Under the pieces are notes generated by a model that worked only from the letters and a program-made list of their open reading frames with translations, was not told the origin of the DNA and ran no database searches. Positions 14,887 through 21,825 of a stretch of DNA of 21,825 nt are shown here, piece after piece (the first letter of the stretch is position 1; every line of letters starts with the position of its first letter). Source of the stretch: S010-25 sp964441285 (GTDB lineage: Bacteria; Pseudomonadota; Gammaproteobacteria; SZUA-229); contig CAYTUK010000022.1 in assembly GCA_964441285.1 (NCBI GenBank), forward strand, positions 1-21,825, in the 5' to 3' direction. Both the position numbers and the translations under genes were made by a program.

Positions 14887-15750
14887 ATGAAGTTTCCGAA
14901 ACGCATCCAGCCGTTGCTTGATGATGGGTTGGTCGATGAAGTTATCAGTCAGTTGATGAGTGGCAAAGAGGCCGCAGTGTATATCGTGCGTTGCGGTAGC
15001 GAAATCCGTTGCGCTAAGGTTTATAAGGAGGTAAATAAACGTAGTTTTAAACAGGCCGTACAGTATCAGGAAGGCCGCAAAAGTCGGAATAGTCGGCGCG
15101 CTCGCGCTATGGAAAAAGGTTCTAATTTTGGTCGCAACCAACAGGAAGAGGCCTGGCAAAATGCCGAGGCGGATGCACTCTATCGTTTGGCTAATGCTGG
15201 CGTGCGTGTACCTAAATCCTATGGTTGTTTTGATGGCGTTTTATTGATGGAATTGATCACCAATGATGCAGGTGAGGTAGCGCCACGCCTTAATGATGTT
15301 TCTATGACGGCTGAGCTTGCACTGGAAGACCATGCCACGGTAATGCAGTACATAAAGCTTATGCTTTGTGCCGGTGTGGTGCATGGCGATCTGTCGGAAT
15401 TTAATGTGCTGGTCGATGATTATGGCCCAGTTATCATTGACCTGCCTCAAGCTGTCGATGCGGCGAGTAATAATAATGCCTGGTTGATGCTGGAGCGAGA
15501 CGTGAATAATATGACGGCCTATTACGGTCGGTATGCGCCTGAATTACTCGACAGTAAATACGCGAAAGAAATTTGGTCACTGTATGAAGATGGTGCTTTA
15601 CATCCAGCCGCTGAGTTGACCGGCTGTTTTAAAGAAAGTGCAGTAGCGGCTGATGTGGAAGTGGTGTTACAGGAAATTAAAGCCGCGTTTGTCGAAGAGC
15701 AGGCACGACAGCAACGGTTGCGTGAAGCGGAAGGGACGAATGATTTTTAA
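14887..15750 (+). CDS. RIO1-like atypical serine protein kinase
   Basis: 287 residues. RIO kinase features are visible: SGKEAAVY (residues 25-32) in the place of a P-loop, the ATP-binding lysine K44 in CAKVYKEV, the catalytic segment VVHGDLSEFNVLV with D168 and N173, and the metal-binding IDLPQAVD with D185. The stretch rich in Arg and Lys at residues 50-85 is usual for RIO1. Archaeal and eukaryotic RIO1 act in small-subunit ribosome maturation; the target of bacterial forms is poorly known. It lies downstream of the cold-shock gene but behind a strong terminator, so it probably has its own weak promoter. Ribosome-binding sequence is weak (AAAGA). Confidence 0.93.
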   Translation: MKFPKRIQPLLDDGLVDEVISQLMSGKEAAVYIVRCGSEIRCAKVYKEVNKRSFKQAVQYQEGRKSRNSRRARAMEKGSNFGRNQQEEAWQNAEADALYRLANAGVRVPKSYGCFDGVLLMELITNDAGEVAPRLNDVSMTAELALEDHATVMQYIKLMLCAGVVHGDLSEFNVLVDDYGPVIIDLPQAVDAASNNNAWLMLERDVNNMTAYYGRYAPELLDSKYAKEIWSLYEDGALHPAAELTGCFKESAVAADVEVVLQEIKAAFVEEQARQQRLREAEGTNDF

Positions 15751-15803
15751 TGTAGCCAGCCAGTTGTTGACTTTCAGTCTGCGATTGCTGTGTTATAACT
15801 GAA

Positions 15804-16157
15804 TCAATAGGTCTTCCTTCTCTCCTGCATATAACCAATGCGATATGAGTCAATAATGCTGATTAACCAGATGATAATAAATACGCTGGTGGCAATGCTG
15901 AGTCGTTGAAGTGCAATTTGAGTCGGCTGTTTTGATATTAATTCCAGGACGCTGCCAGGATCAAGGGGGAGGCTCCCAGCCTGTATCTTCTCGGCTATCT
16001 GTAAAGCCTGTTCTATCGCTCTTGAGGCTAAATAATAAAGCCCCGCTAATGACATACCGGCTAAAATGCAGCCAGCAATGTACTTTTTTAAGAAAATGTG
16101 CCCGCTACCTGGTAGAACAAGTGCGGAGAGTAAAGCCGCTTTCGTTGATCTTTTCAT
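15804..16157 (-). CDS. Small inner-membrane protein of unknown function
   Basis: 117 residues from the ATG at 16157, 4 bases after the glucoamylase stop; a TTG at 16175 would add 6 residues and overlap that gene. Two or three hydrophobic stretches are seen: about residues 6-40 (AALLSALVLPGSGHIFLKKY, then GCILAGMSLAGLYYLA) and 88-106 (ATSVFIIIWLISIIDSYRIG). The LPGSGHIFL and SIIDSYRIG pieces resemble small TM2-like membrane proteins with a Gly-rich loop between helices. It ends the tal-zwf-glucoamylase operon. No function can be given. Confidence 0.75.
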   Translation of the reverse strand: MKRSTKAALLSALVLPGSGHIFLKKYIAGCILAGMSLAGLYYLASRAIEQALQIAEKIQAGSLPLDPGSVLELISKQPTQIALQRLSIATSVFIIIWLISIIDSYRIGYMQERRKTY

Positions 16158-16161
16158 TTTA

Positions 16162-18504
16162 CTATTGCGGCACAATGTTAACTTGAAATAGCTGTACCTG
16201 TTCGTCAGCCTGGCTTAGTTCGAGGTACAGGCATTTTGCCTTCGGTGGGACCGCCGGTAGACGTGCTACGTGCATGCCGGTTGTCAGCGGTGTTGTTAGC
16301 AGTGACTGTGTGGCCTGCGCATCGTAATGCCAGTGTATGGTGGTCTGCGATTTCAGGCAGACACCAGGGCGGATACCAACGGGGATAGTGTGTAGTGGTG
16401 TCTGTGGTGTACAGTACCAGACGTGGGCGTGTGGGCGGTGACCGTGATAGCGTGTCCACAGTGGTTGTGGGCGATCCACGGGCCGACCTTCAATAATGGA
16501 ACAGGCCAGCTTGATGAATTCGGCATGTGCCCAGGCCAGCGGCATGGCGGAACCGGTAGGGCGGCCGGGATAGAGGTTATGTGCAGGGATTGCTGCGCTA
16601 TCCCAGACTTGCTCAGGCAACATACCGCCAACCCCGCTGAAAGCTGCCATCGCCTTCAGTTGCAACAACGCATCACCACCAGCGACTAACTCGTAATGGC
16701 CACGCTCACCACAGAACAGGGGCCATAATCGACCACGCCCCGTCCCGTCAAAAGCCCGACCATTAGCATGTTCACCGTAGCCATCACCGCTATAACGATG
16801 CCAGCATGAACCCTGAGGCAGATCCACGCGCAGCAATTTGTCGGCAAGTTTGAGGGTGTCGCGCACTAGCGGATCGTCCGGTGCGCGCAGGCCGTAGCGC
16901 ACCAGCTGTAAAAAATCGATACCGATCTGTTCAGTGATCGACAGGCCTGGGTCAATACGTCGATTCTTGATCGGCATAACTCGCGAGAGTGCCGCATCGT
17001 TACCCATCGCGGCTCTCGGCATACTGCGCAGGTAGTAACCGGCAACATCATGGCTGGCAGCAAATTCTGTTTCGCGTACGGCCGTCCAGTCTTCCAGCCG
17101 AACATTCCAGTAATCCGCCAGTTCCAGCGAAAAGGCCTCACTGGCGGTGTCCAGGAAACGGCTCCCTGATACCAGCGCTGCAATACACACTGCCAGGGTA
17201 AAGGTGTTAACGCCACTATTTTCTTCCCAGCGATCCTGGGGGCTGACCGGCCCATTACAGGCAATGAATCCGAGTGCGCGCTGCACCATATCCGTCACTA
17301 TAATGCCATCGAGGGCACCACGATCTGCCAGAGTCCCGGCCAGTAATACTGGAAAAGCCACTTGATCAAGCTGAATGCCAGTCCAGTAGGGCTTGCCACC
17401 AAGCCACTGATTTTGGTTCCAGCAGCCATCATTACGCTGAGTTGCCATCAGGTAACGCAGGATTTCGCGAGCTTCGATTTCTGAACCCAATGCCAACAGT
17501 GCACCGGCACACTCCACTAGATCTCGCGGCCATACCAGATGATAACCGGGACGTTCTTCTGCCGTTTCACCCCAGGGCACACTAAGACTTGCAACCAGCG
17601 CACCACGGTAGTTCTGATCATGGTGTGTGCGTAATACCATGGCACTGATTTTAACCTGTTCGGTGATGGCTTTTGGTAATACCACAGCATTGGTGCCGGG
17701 GAGTGGCAGGCGGCAGTGGTTATGCCATTCGCGCCAGTGCATTATCTGCTGTTTCCAGATTAGTTCAAAGGGATGAAACAGTGCAGAAATAGCCAGTGTG
17801 GCAGCTGCTTTTGCACTGTTTGCTAATCCGAGCGCTAACACTGCATGTGTTGGCAGTGCGCCGGTGAGTGCCACATTGCCTGGCCCGGCCTGAGGGTAGA
17901 CCCAGTGCATCCGGTTGTTTTGGTGAAAGTCCTGCCAACCGTCAGAGCTACCGGAATAACCGGCACTGCAAGTGCCGAAAGCATCTTTCTGGCTGGCGTC
18001 TGCTGCTGCCAGAGCTAGTCCAAACGGTCCTTGTTGGGCAAATAATATCCGGCGATTATGATGCATGCGAACTTTAGCCGAATTATTGCGACCAGTGCCA
18101 CCAAGATGAGGCGCCAGCAGAACATAGGGTTGTAACCCCGCATCACCTTCCAGTGTTAGTTCAATTAGAATGACATCGCGGTTGGGTTCGGGCGCGATAC
18201 GTTGCGTCAAGGTAAAGCGTGGGTGGTGGTGAATGACTGTTATCGCGGGGATGCCCGGCTCAGCGCATTCAATCTGACAGTCGGTAATCGTTTTTACCTC
18301 TACCCAGAAACCGGCATCGTCAGCGATAATAAAACCCAGATCACGGACCTGAGGAATATCGACACGCGGATAATAAATTTCGTTAAGAATACCCTGGCCA
18401 ATGGTGAACCAGACTCGCGCCGGGCCCAGACTGGTGCCAACGATCTGCTTGGCAGCATTACACCAGTTGGAGCGCATCCCTGGTGCTCCTGGGGCATCAT
18501 CCAT
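16162..18504 (-). CDS. Glycoside hydrolase family 15, glucoamylase-like, cytoplasmic
   Basis: 780 residues from the ATG at 18504, which overlaps the zwf stop by 8 bases and has AGAGG upstream; a longer frame from 18558 lies inside zwf. The family removes glucose from the non-reducing ends of alpha-glucans with inversion. An N-terminal beta-sandwich (about residues 15-255, IGQGILNEIYYPRVD, HPRFTLTQRI) precedes the (alpha/alpha)6 barrel with HLVWPRDLVE (322-331). The likely general acid lies in DRWEENSG (E427 or E428) and the likely base in PLAWAHAEFIKL (E662). About 80 more residues form a C-terminal domain. No signal peptide is present, so the substrate should be internal glycogen or maltodextrin, or a related disaccharide. 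GH15 also holds trehalases and glucodextranases, which cannot be excluded. Confidence 0.9.
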   Translation of the reverse strand: MDDAPGAPGMRSNWCNAAKQIVGTSLGPARVWFTIGQGILNEIYYPRVDIPQVRDLGFIIADDAGFWVEVKTITDCQIECAEPGIPAITVIHHHPRFTLTQRIAPEPNRDVILIELTLEGDAGLQPYVLLAPHLGGTGRNNSAKVRMHHNRRILFAQQGPFGLALAAADASQKDAFGTCSAGYSGSSDGWQDFHQNNRMHWVYPQAGPGNVALTGALPTHAVLALGLANSAKAAATLAISALFHPFELIWKQQIMHWREWHNHCRLPLPGTNAVVLPKAITEQVKISAMVLRTHHDQNYRGALVASLSVPWGETAEERPGYHLVWPRDLVECAGALLALGSEIEAREILRYLMATQRNDGCWNQNQWLGGKPYWTGIQLDQVAFPVLLAGTLADRGALDGIIVTDMVQRALGFIACNGPVSPQDRWEENSGVNTFTLAVCIAALVSGSRFLDTASEAFSLELADYWNVRLEDWTAVRETEFAASHDVAGYYLRSMPRAAMGNDAALSRVMPIKNRRIDPGLSITEQIGIDFLQLVRYGLRAPDDPLVRDTLKLADKLLRVDLPQGSCWHRYSGDGYGEHANGRAFDGTGRGRLWPLFCGERGHYELVAGGDALLQLKAMAAFSGVGGMLPEQVWDSAAIPAHNLYPGRPTGSAMPLAWAHAEFIKLACSIIEGRPVDRPQPLWTRYHGHRPHAHVWYCTPQTPLHTIPVGIRPGVCLKSQTTIHWHYDAQATQSLLTTPLTTGMHVARLPAVPPKAKCLYLELSQADEQVQLFQVNIVPQ

Positions 18505-20020
18505 TGTTGGCATCCTCTGGCTGGCTGGGGTTGAGCCAGGCGCGACCATCGCGGGCAATCAGGCGATCAGCGGCTTCAGGCCCCCAGCTCCCGGCATTAT
18601 AGTTGGCAAAATCTGGTGCTGGGTTTGCTGCCCAGGCATCCAGTACTGGGGTCAATAGTTGCCAGGCGGCAGCAACTTGATCACTGCGCATAAACAGGGT
18701 GGCATCACCCAGCATCAAATCACGCAGCAGCGTTTCATAAGCACCCGGGCTGGCTTTACCAAAGGCATCAGCATAGTAAAAGCGCATATCCACTGGCTGC
18801 AGGCGTAATGGGCTGCCCGGTTCCTTGGCCATAAATTTAAGGATAATACCCTCCTGTGGCTGGATCTGAATCACTAGCCGCACGGGCTCGGAATTCAGTC
18901 CGGTGGCCGCAGGAAAGGCATTATGGGGCACATCGCGAAAGCGGATCGAAACTTCTGACACACTTTCTGTCATCCGCTTGCCAGTGCGTAGATAAAACGG
19001 AACGCCCTGCCAGCGCCAGTTATCGACTAACAGCTTGATCGCTGCGTACGTTTCGGTGTTAGATCTGGGATCGATATCCGGCTCATGGCGATAAGCGGGT
19101 ACATGTTCGCCCTGTATCCAGCCGGAACCGTATTGGCCACGTACTGCAAAGGCATTAATGTTGTTAGCCGGTATGGGTCGGCAGGCATGTAGCACATCGA
19201 GTTTTTTGTTACGAATGTCATCGGCATCATAAATTACTGGTGCTTCCATAGCGACCAGGCACATGATTTGCAGCAGATGGTTTTGCACCATATCACGCAG
19301 GGCACCAGCATGTTCATAGTAACCGGCACGGTGACCGACACCAATATTTTCGGCTACGGTAATCGTGATGTGGTCGATGTAGCGCCGATTCCAGATGGGT
19401 TCAAAAATAGGATTAGCAAAACGCAGTGCAAGTATATTCTGCACTGTTTCCTTACCTAGAAAATGATCCATGCGGTAGATCTGGCGTTCCTCGAAGTGCG
19501 CCCGCAGGGTTTGGTCAATTTCCTGAAAAACAGCCAGACTATTACCCAGTGGTTTTTCTACCACAATACGTGTACCGCTTCGATCACGGTGCAGATCAAC
19601 ACCAGCCAGCCCGTTTGCGACTGCACTAAACAGTGATGGCGGAATGGCCAGATAAAAAATGCATACCTGGTTATGTTTGTCATCGCTGCTATTAAGCTGC
19701 TGTTTCAGTTGTTTATAGTGTTGCGGGTTTTTGAGATTAATGGCACAGGTATCGAAGCGTGCCGCAAACGCTGTCCAGGTGGCTGCATCTGGCACACCGT
19801 GGTGAGAAAAACGCTCGATGCCATCACGCAGGCGCTGGCGCAATGCATCGGTATCAATTTCTCGATCTACGCCGATAAGCTGGAATTTAGCGGGTAACTG
19901 CCCACTTAGATGCAGGCTGAATAATGCTGGCCCAACCAGTCGCCAGGCCAGGTCGCCCATTGCACCAAAAAGTACAAACTGGGTATTATCTGCCATTTGC
20001 AGATGGCTCTCACAGACCAT
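18497..20020 (-). CDS. zwf: Glucose-6-phosphate 1-dehydrogenase
   Basis: 507 residues. It oxidises glucose 6-phosphate with NADP or NAD, the entry to the oxidative pentose-phosphate and Entner-Doudoroff routes. Seen: coenzyme fingerprint GAMGDLAWR (19-27), EKPLG (155-159), and the substrate-binding signature RMDHFLGKETVQN (183-195) with the catalytic His region following. At the position of the lysine after GDLAxR in many homologues (K21 of the Leuconostoc enzyme) there is Leu28, as in the RLL-type subgroup. The start at 20020 is preferred over an ATG at 19996 because AAGAGG lies 8 bases upstream. It lies 20 bases after tal and overlaps the glucoamylase gene. No pgl or gnd follows. Confidence 0.97.
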   Translation of the reverse strand: MVCESHLQMADNTQFVLFGAMGDLAWRLVGPALFSLHLSGQLPAKFQLIGVDREIDTDALRQRLRDGIERFSHHGVPDAATWTAFAARFDTCAINLKNPQHYKQLKQQLNSSDDKHNQVCIFYLAIPPSLFSAVANGLAGVDLHRDRSGTRIVVEKPLGNSLAVFQEIDQTLRAHFEERQIYRMDHFLGKETVQNILALRFANPIFEPIWNRRYIDHITITVAENIGVGHRAGYYEHAGALRDMVQNHLLQIMCLVAMEAPVIYDADDIRNKKLDVLHACRPIPANNINAFAVRGQYGSGWIQGEHVPAYRHEPDIDPRSNTETYAAIKLLVDNWRWQGVPFYLRTGKRMTESVSEVSIRFRDVPHNAFPAATGLNSEPVRLVIQIQPQEGIILKFMAKEPGSPLRLQPVDMRFYYADAFGKASPGAYETLLRDLMLGDATLFMRSDQVAAAWQLLTPVLDAWAANPAPDFANYNAGSWGPEAADRLIARDGRAWLNPSQPEDANNG

Positions 20021-20040
20021 GCATTAACCTCTTAATTTGT

Positions 20041-21150
20041 TTACAGATTACCCAGTGTTGCCAGTAAGGATTCATAGGGCTGGATAAATTTTTTGATGCC
20101 TTCGGCTTCCAGTGCTTCATCAATCTGTTTCATATCAATACCCAGATCAGCCAGTCCGTGCATGACCGCGGGTGCGGATTCAATTGCTGTTTCAATACGG
20201 ACTTCAGGCTGGCCGTGGTCGCGATAAGCGTTTAATGTATCCAGTGGCAGTGTGTTAACCGTTTCTGGTGCGACCAGCGCTTCGACATATTTAATGTCAC
20301 TAAAAGCGGCATCTTTACTGCTGGTGCTGGCCCACAACAACCGCTGCGGGCGAGCACCAGCCGCCCGCAATGTGTGCCAGCGTCCATCATCACAGGACTC
20401 ACGAAAACGTTGGTAAGCAAATCCTGCGCTGGCAATGGCCGCCTGGCCACGTAATGATTGAGCGAGTTTCGCCGATGTGCCTCCAGCAGCAATTAACGTG
20501 TCCAGTTCTGCATCCACTCGAGTATCGATACGGCTAAGGAAAAAACTGGCGACAGAGGCCATCGTTGCTATTGGCAGGCCGGCGCGATGGCGAATTTCCA
20601 GCGCTTCCTGGTAACTATCCAGTACCGCCAAATAACGCCCTACGGAAAATAATAACGTGACATTCACATTGATGCCATCTGCGAGTAATTGGCGAATGGC
20701 GGGTAGACCCTCGATAGTACCGGGAACTTTGATCATGATATTGGGACGTTCAAGATGTTGCCACAGTCGGCGTGCTTCGATCACCGTTGCCTTGGTGTCA
20801 CGCGCTAACAGGGGCGAGACCTCAATACTGACATAACCATCGAAGCCGCCACTGGATTCATATACGGGTCGAAACGTGTCCGCTGCCTGTGCAATGTCCG
20901 CGAGTATCAGTTGTTCATAAAGGCTTTCACGATCAGTGTCACTAGTGTGTAATTGAGCAATAGCTTCGGTATAATGACCACCGTGAGCAATGGCTTTCTC
21001 AAAGATAGCTGGGTTGGATGTCAGACCGGCAAGACGGTCGTGGTCAATCAATGTTGCCAGGGTCCCATCCTCCAGGATTTGTCGGTCAATATAATCGAGC
21101 CAGACACTCTGGCCAAGTTTGTTCAGTTGCGTGAGTGGACTGGCTTGCAT
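20041..21150 (-). CDS. tal: Transaldolase
   Basis: 369 residues from the ATG at 21150, preferred over an upstream in-frame ATG at 21174 because AGAGA lies just ahead of it and the family begins at LTQLNKLGQSVWLDYI. Transaldolase moves a dihydroxyacetone unit between sugar phosphates in the non-oxidative pentose-phosphate branch. Seen: the LAGLTSNPAIFEKAI segment (residues 40-54), the Schiff-base lysine K141 in NIMIKVPGT, NVNVTLLFSVGRY (about 157-169), and the C-terminal domain of the longer subfamily (about 365-380 residues, unlike the 317-residue E. coli TalB). First gene of the tal-zwf-glucoamylase operon; no convincing promoter was found in the AT-rich region upstream. Confidence 0.96.
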   Translation of the reverse strand: MQASPLTQLNKLGQSVWLDYIDRQILEDGTLATLIDHDRLAGLTSNPAIFEKAIAHGGHYTEAIAQLHTSDTDRESLYEQLILADIAQAADTFRPVYESSGGFDGYVSIEVSPLLARDTKATVIEARRLWQHLERPNIMIKVPGTIEGLPAIRQLLADGINVNVTLLFSVGRYLAVLDSYQEALEIRHRAGLPIATMASVASFFLSRIDTRVDAELDTLIAAGGTSAKLAQSLRGQAAIASAGFAYQRFRESCDDGRWHTLRAAGARPQRLLWASTSSKDAAFSDIKYVEALVAPETVNTLPLDTLNAYRDHGQPEVRIETAIESAPAVMHGLADLGIDMKQIDEALEAEGIKKFIQPYESLLATLGNL

Positions 21151-21174
21151 AATAATTCTCTGAGTGTAATGCAT

Positions 21175-21513
21175 TGGTGAAAGTAGGTTAATGCGTTATC
21201 GGACAGTGTTTTCGGACTATGGTTCTTAGATAATAGCGTAAAATTGAGTAAGGCTGTACTACAAACCTCAGTTCACGTTACTGAGCGTTAACGGGGAAGT
21301 AGCGAGTTCGTCTACTATAAATTATCTCCCTCCTTTTTTTGATGTTAAAGGCATCGATCCTGGTATAACCTCCAGTCCCTTATTCGTCCATGCCCATGCT
21401 GGGCGTATACAAGTGCATAACTTGACCAGTTTTATACGCCACGCCGTTTCACTTTACCCTGTATAAAGCCGTCAAGTTATGCAAAACATTATAAGCTTAA
21501 AAACACATAATCT
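21175..21513. other. Non-coding AT-rich stretch between tal and the antitoxin-like gene
   Basis: No plausible gene is seen on either strand. It holds a short hairpin CTCAGT-TCACGTT-ACTGAG (21267-21285), a T run near 21335-21341 without a good stem, and the interleaved inverted repeats described separately. The tal promoter must lie here, perhaps with ATAATA (21230-21235, read on the minus strand as TATTAT) as -10, but no matching -35 is visible. Confidence 0.6.
21402..21483. repeat. Interleaved inverted repeats
   Basis: Arms in the order A-B-A'-B': GGCGTATA (21402-21409), TGCATAACTTGAC (21414-21426), TATACGCC (21433-21440) and GTCAAGTTATGCA (21471-21483). B and B' are a perfect 13-base pair. 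A third pair, TTTATAC (21431-21437) with GTATAAA (21461-21467), nests inside B-B'. So the strand can form either a B-B' hairpin of about 70 bases or the A-A' hairpin, or a pseudoknot. Confidence 0.85.
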
Positions 21514-21542
21514 TTGTAATATATCTCAGGCAAACCTACAAT
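21514..21542 (+). promoter_or_regulatory. Sigma70-type promoter for the antitoxin-like gene
   Basis: TTGTAA (21514-21519), a 17-base spacer and TACAAT (21537-21542). The partly palindromic TACTACATAGTA (21544-21555) lies over the start of transcription and could be an operator for self-repression, as is common for ribbon-helix-helix antitoxins. Confidence 0.6.
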
Positions 21543-21576
21543 GTACTACATAGTAATTATATGCATAGGTATCGTC

Positions 21577-21825
21577 ATGGGCGTAACAAGTGTCAGACTT
21601 CAACCAGAAATAGAAAGTCCATTAGAAAAATTGGCAAATAAGCTTGATAGAAGAAAAAATTACCTTATAAATCAAGCGATTAAAGAGTTTCTTTCCCGCG
21701 AGACACTGGATGAGAAAAAATGGAATGAAACCTTAGAAGCATTAGAGTCAGTAAAATCGAACAAGGTTATCGGCGGATTTCAAGAGAGTTGTCGCCTAAA
21801 GTTAAAAGTTATGCTGCCAATGTCT
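21577..21825 (+). CDS. Ribbon-helix-helix antitoxin-like protein, 3' end outside the window
   Basis: 83 codons visible and open to the edge. ATG at 21577 has AGG 7 bases upstream. The beginning MGVTSVRLQPEIESPLEKLA then KLDRRKNYLINQAIKEFLSRE is a typical ribbon-helix-helix fold: a DNA-contacting strand (TSVRLQ) and two helices, as in ParD, RelB and CopG-type antitoxins. The next part, LDEKKWNETLEALESVKSNKVI, is the usual toxin-binding region. After VIGG the normal short ending of this group, often VxxWLxSWG, is replaced by QESCRLKLKVMLP, which may reflect a frameshift or a divergent C-terminus. A toxin gene would be expected just beyond the window. Chromosomal location next to an inverted repeat fits a mobile module. 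Confidence 0.8.
   Translation, partial: MGVTSVRLQPEIESPLEKLANKLDRRKNYLINQAIKEFLSRETLDEKKWNETLEALESVKSNKVIGGFQESCRLKLKVMLPMS

Noticed and set aside
14827..15159. Antisense frame of 110 codons overlapping the RIO1-like gene
   Set aside because: It lies opposite a well-supported kinase domain and has no family features.
18505..18558. Longer start for the glucoamylase gene
   Set aside because: The added 18 residues lie inside zwf and show no family similarity; the ATG at 18504 has a ribosome site and a short overlap.
21402..21483. Firm call of an integron attC site
   Set aside because: The outer boxes only approach the consensus, the arms pair without the usual extrahelical bases, and neither integrase nor further copies are visible.
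1..21825. CRISPR arrays, rRNA and tRNA genes
   Set aside because: No regularly spaced repeats, no rRNA-like conserved blocks and no cloverleaf-type sequences were noticed by eye on either strand.

Overview
The window looks like a chromosomal segment of a gammaproteobacterium. The main evidence is the minus-strand gene order mrdA-rodA-mltB-rlpA-dacA-dat-ybeD-lipB-lipA, an arrangement typical of Gammaproteobacteria (Pseudomonas-like rather than E. coli-like because mltB is included). The srkA-type and RIO1-type kinases fit this too. Genus cannot be set from sequence alone.

Layout. (1) Positions 1-825 hold a truncated IS256-family element whose transposase reading loses homology near position 54, with unrelated sequence to the window edge. 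(2) 854-10502, all minus, is the cell-wall elongation and lipoate block: PBP2 and RodA, two lytic transglycosylases (MltB, RlpA), a D,D-carboxypeptidase, a D-amino-acid transaminase, YbeD, LipB, LipA and a small glutaredoxin-like protein. (3) 10760-11914, plus, is adenylate kinase with a zinc-type lid and an unusual C-terminal extension of about 170 residues, Lys/Arg-rich then probably coiled coil. (4) 12157-15750 is a mixed stretch: flavin reductase, SrkA-like kinase, an 80-residue unknown protein, a cold-shock protein with a clear promoter, long leader and strong terminator, and a RIO1-like kinase. (5) 15804-21150, minus, is a compact sugar-metabolism operon, tal-zwf-GH15 glucoamylase-small membrane protein, visibly richer in G+C than the cell-wall block. 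(6) 21175-21825 is AT-rich, with an interleaved inverted repeat, a good promoter and the start of a ribbon-helix-helix antitoxin-like gene cut by the window end.

The cell-wall genes form one functional unit: RodA and PBP2 polymerise and crosslink lateral-wall peptidoglycan, MltB, RlpA and DacA trim it, and Dat can supply or recycle D-amino acids. LipB and LipA make the lipoyl cofactor. In the sugar operon the glucoamylase could release glucose from internal alpha-glucans, Zwf starts the oxidative pentose-phosphate branch and Tal works in the non-oxidative branch.

The best candidates for undescribed biology are: a dispersed hairpin repeat in two copies whose arms show a compensatory base change (5321-5455 and 11950-12074); the adenylate kinase with a histone-like tail; the interleaved inverted repeats at 21402-21483 beside the antitoxin-like gene; and the translationally coupled cytoplasmic glucoamylase-zwf-tal operon. 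No CRISPR array, rRNA or tRNA gene was seen.
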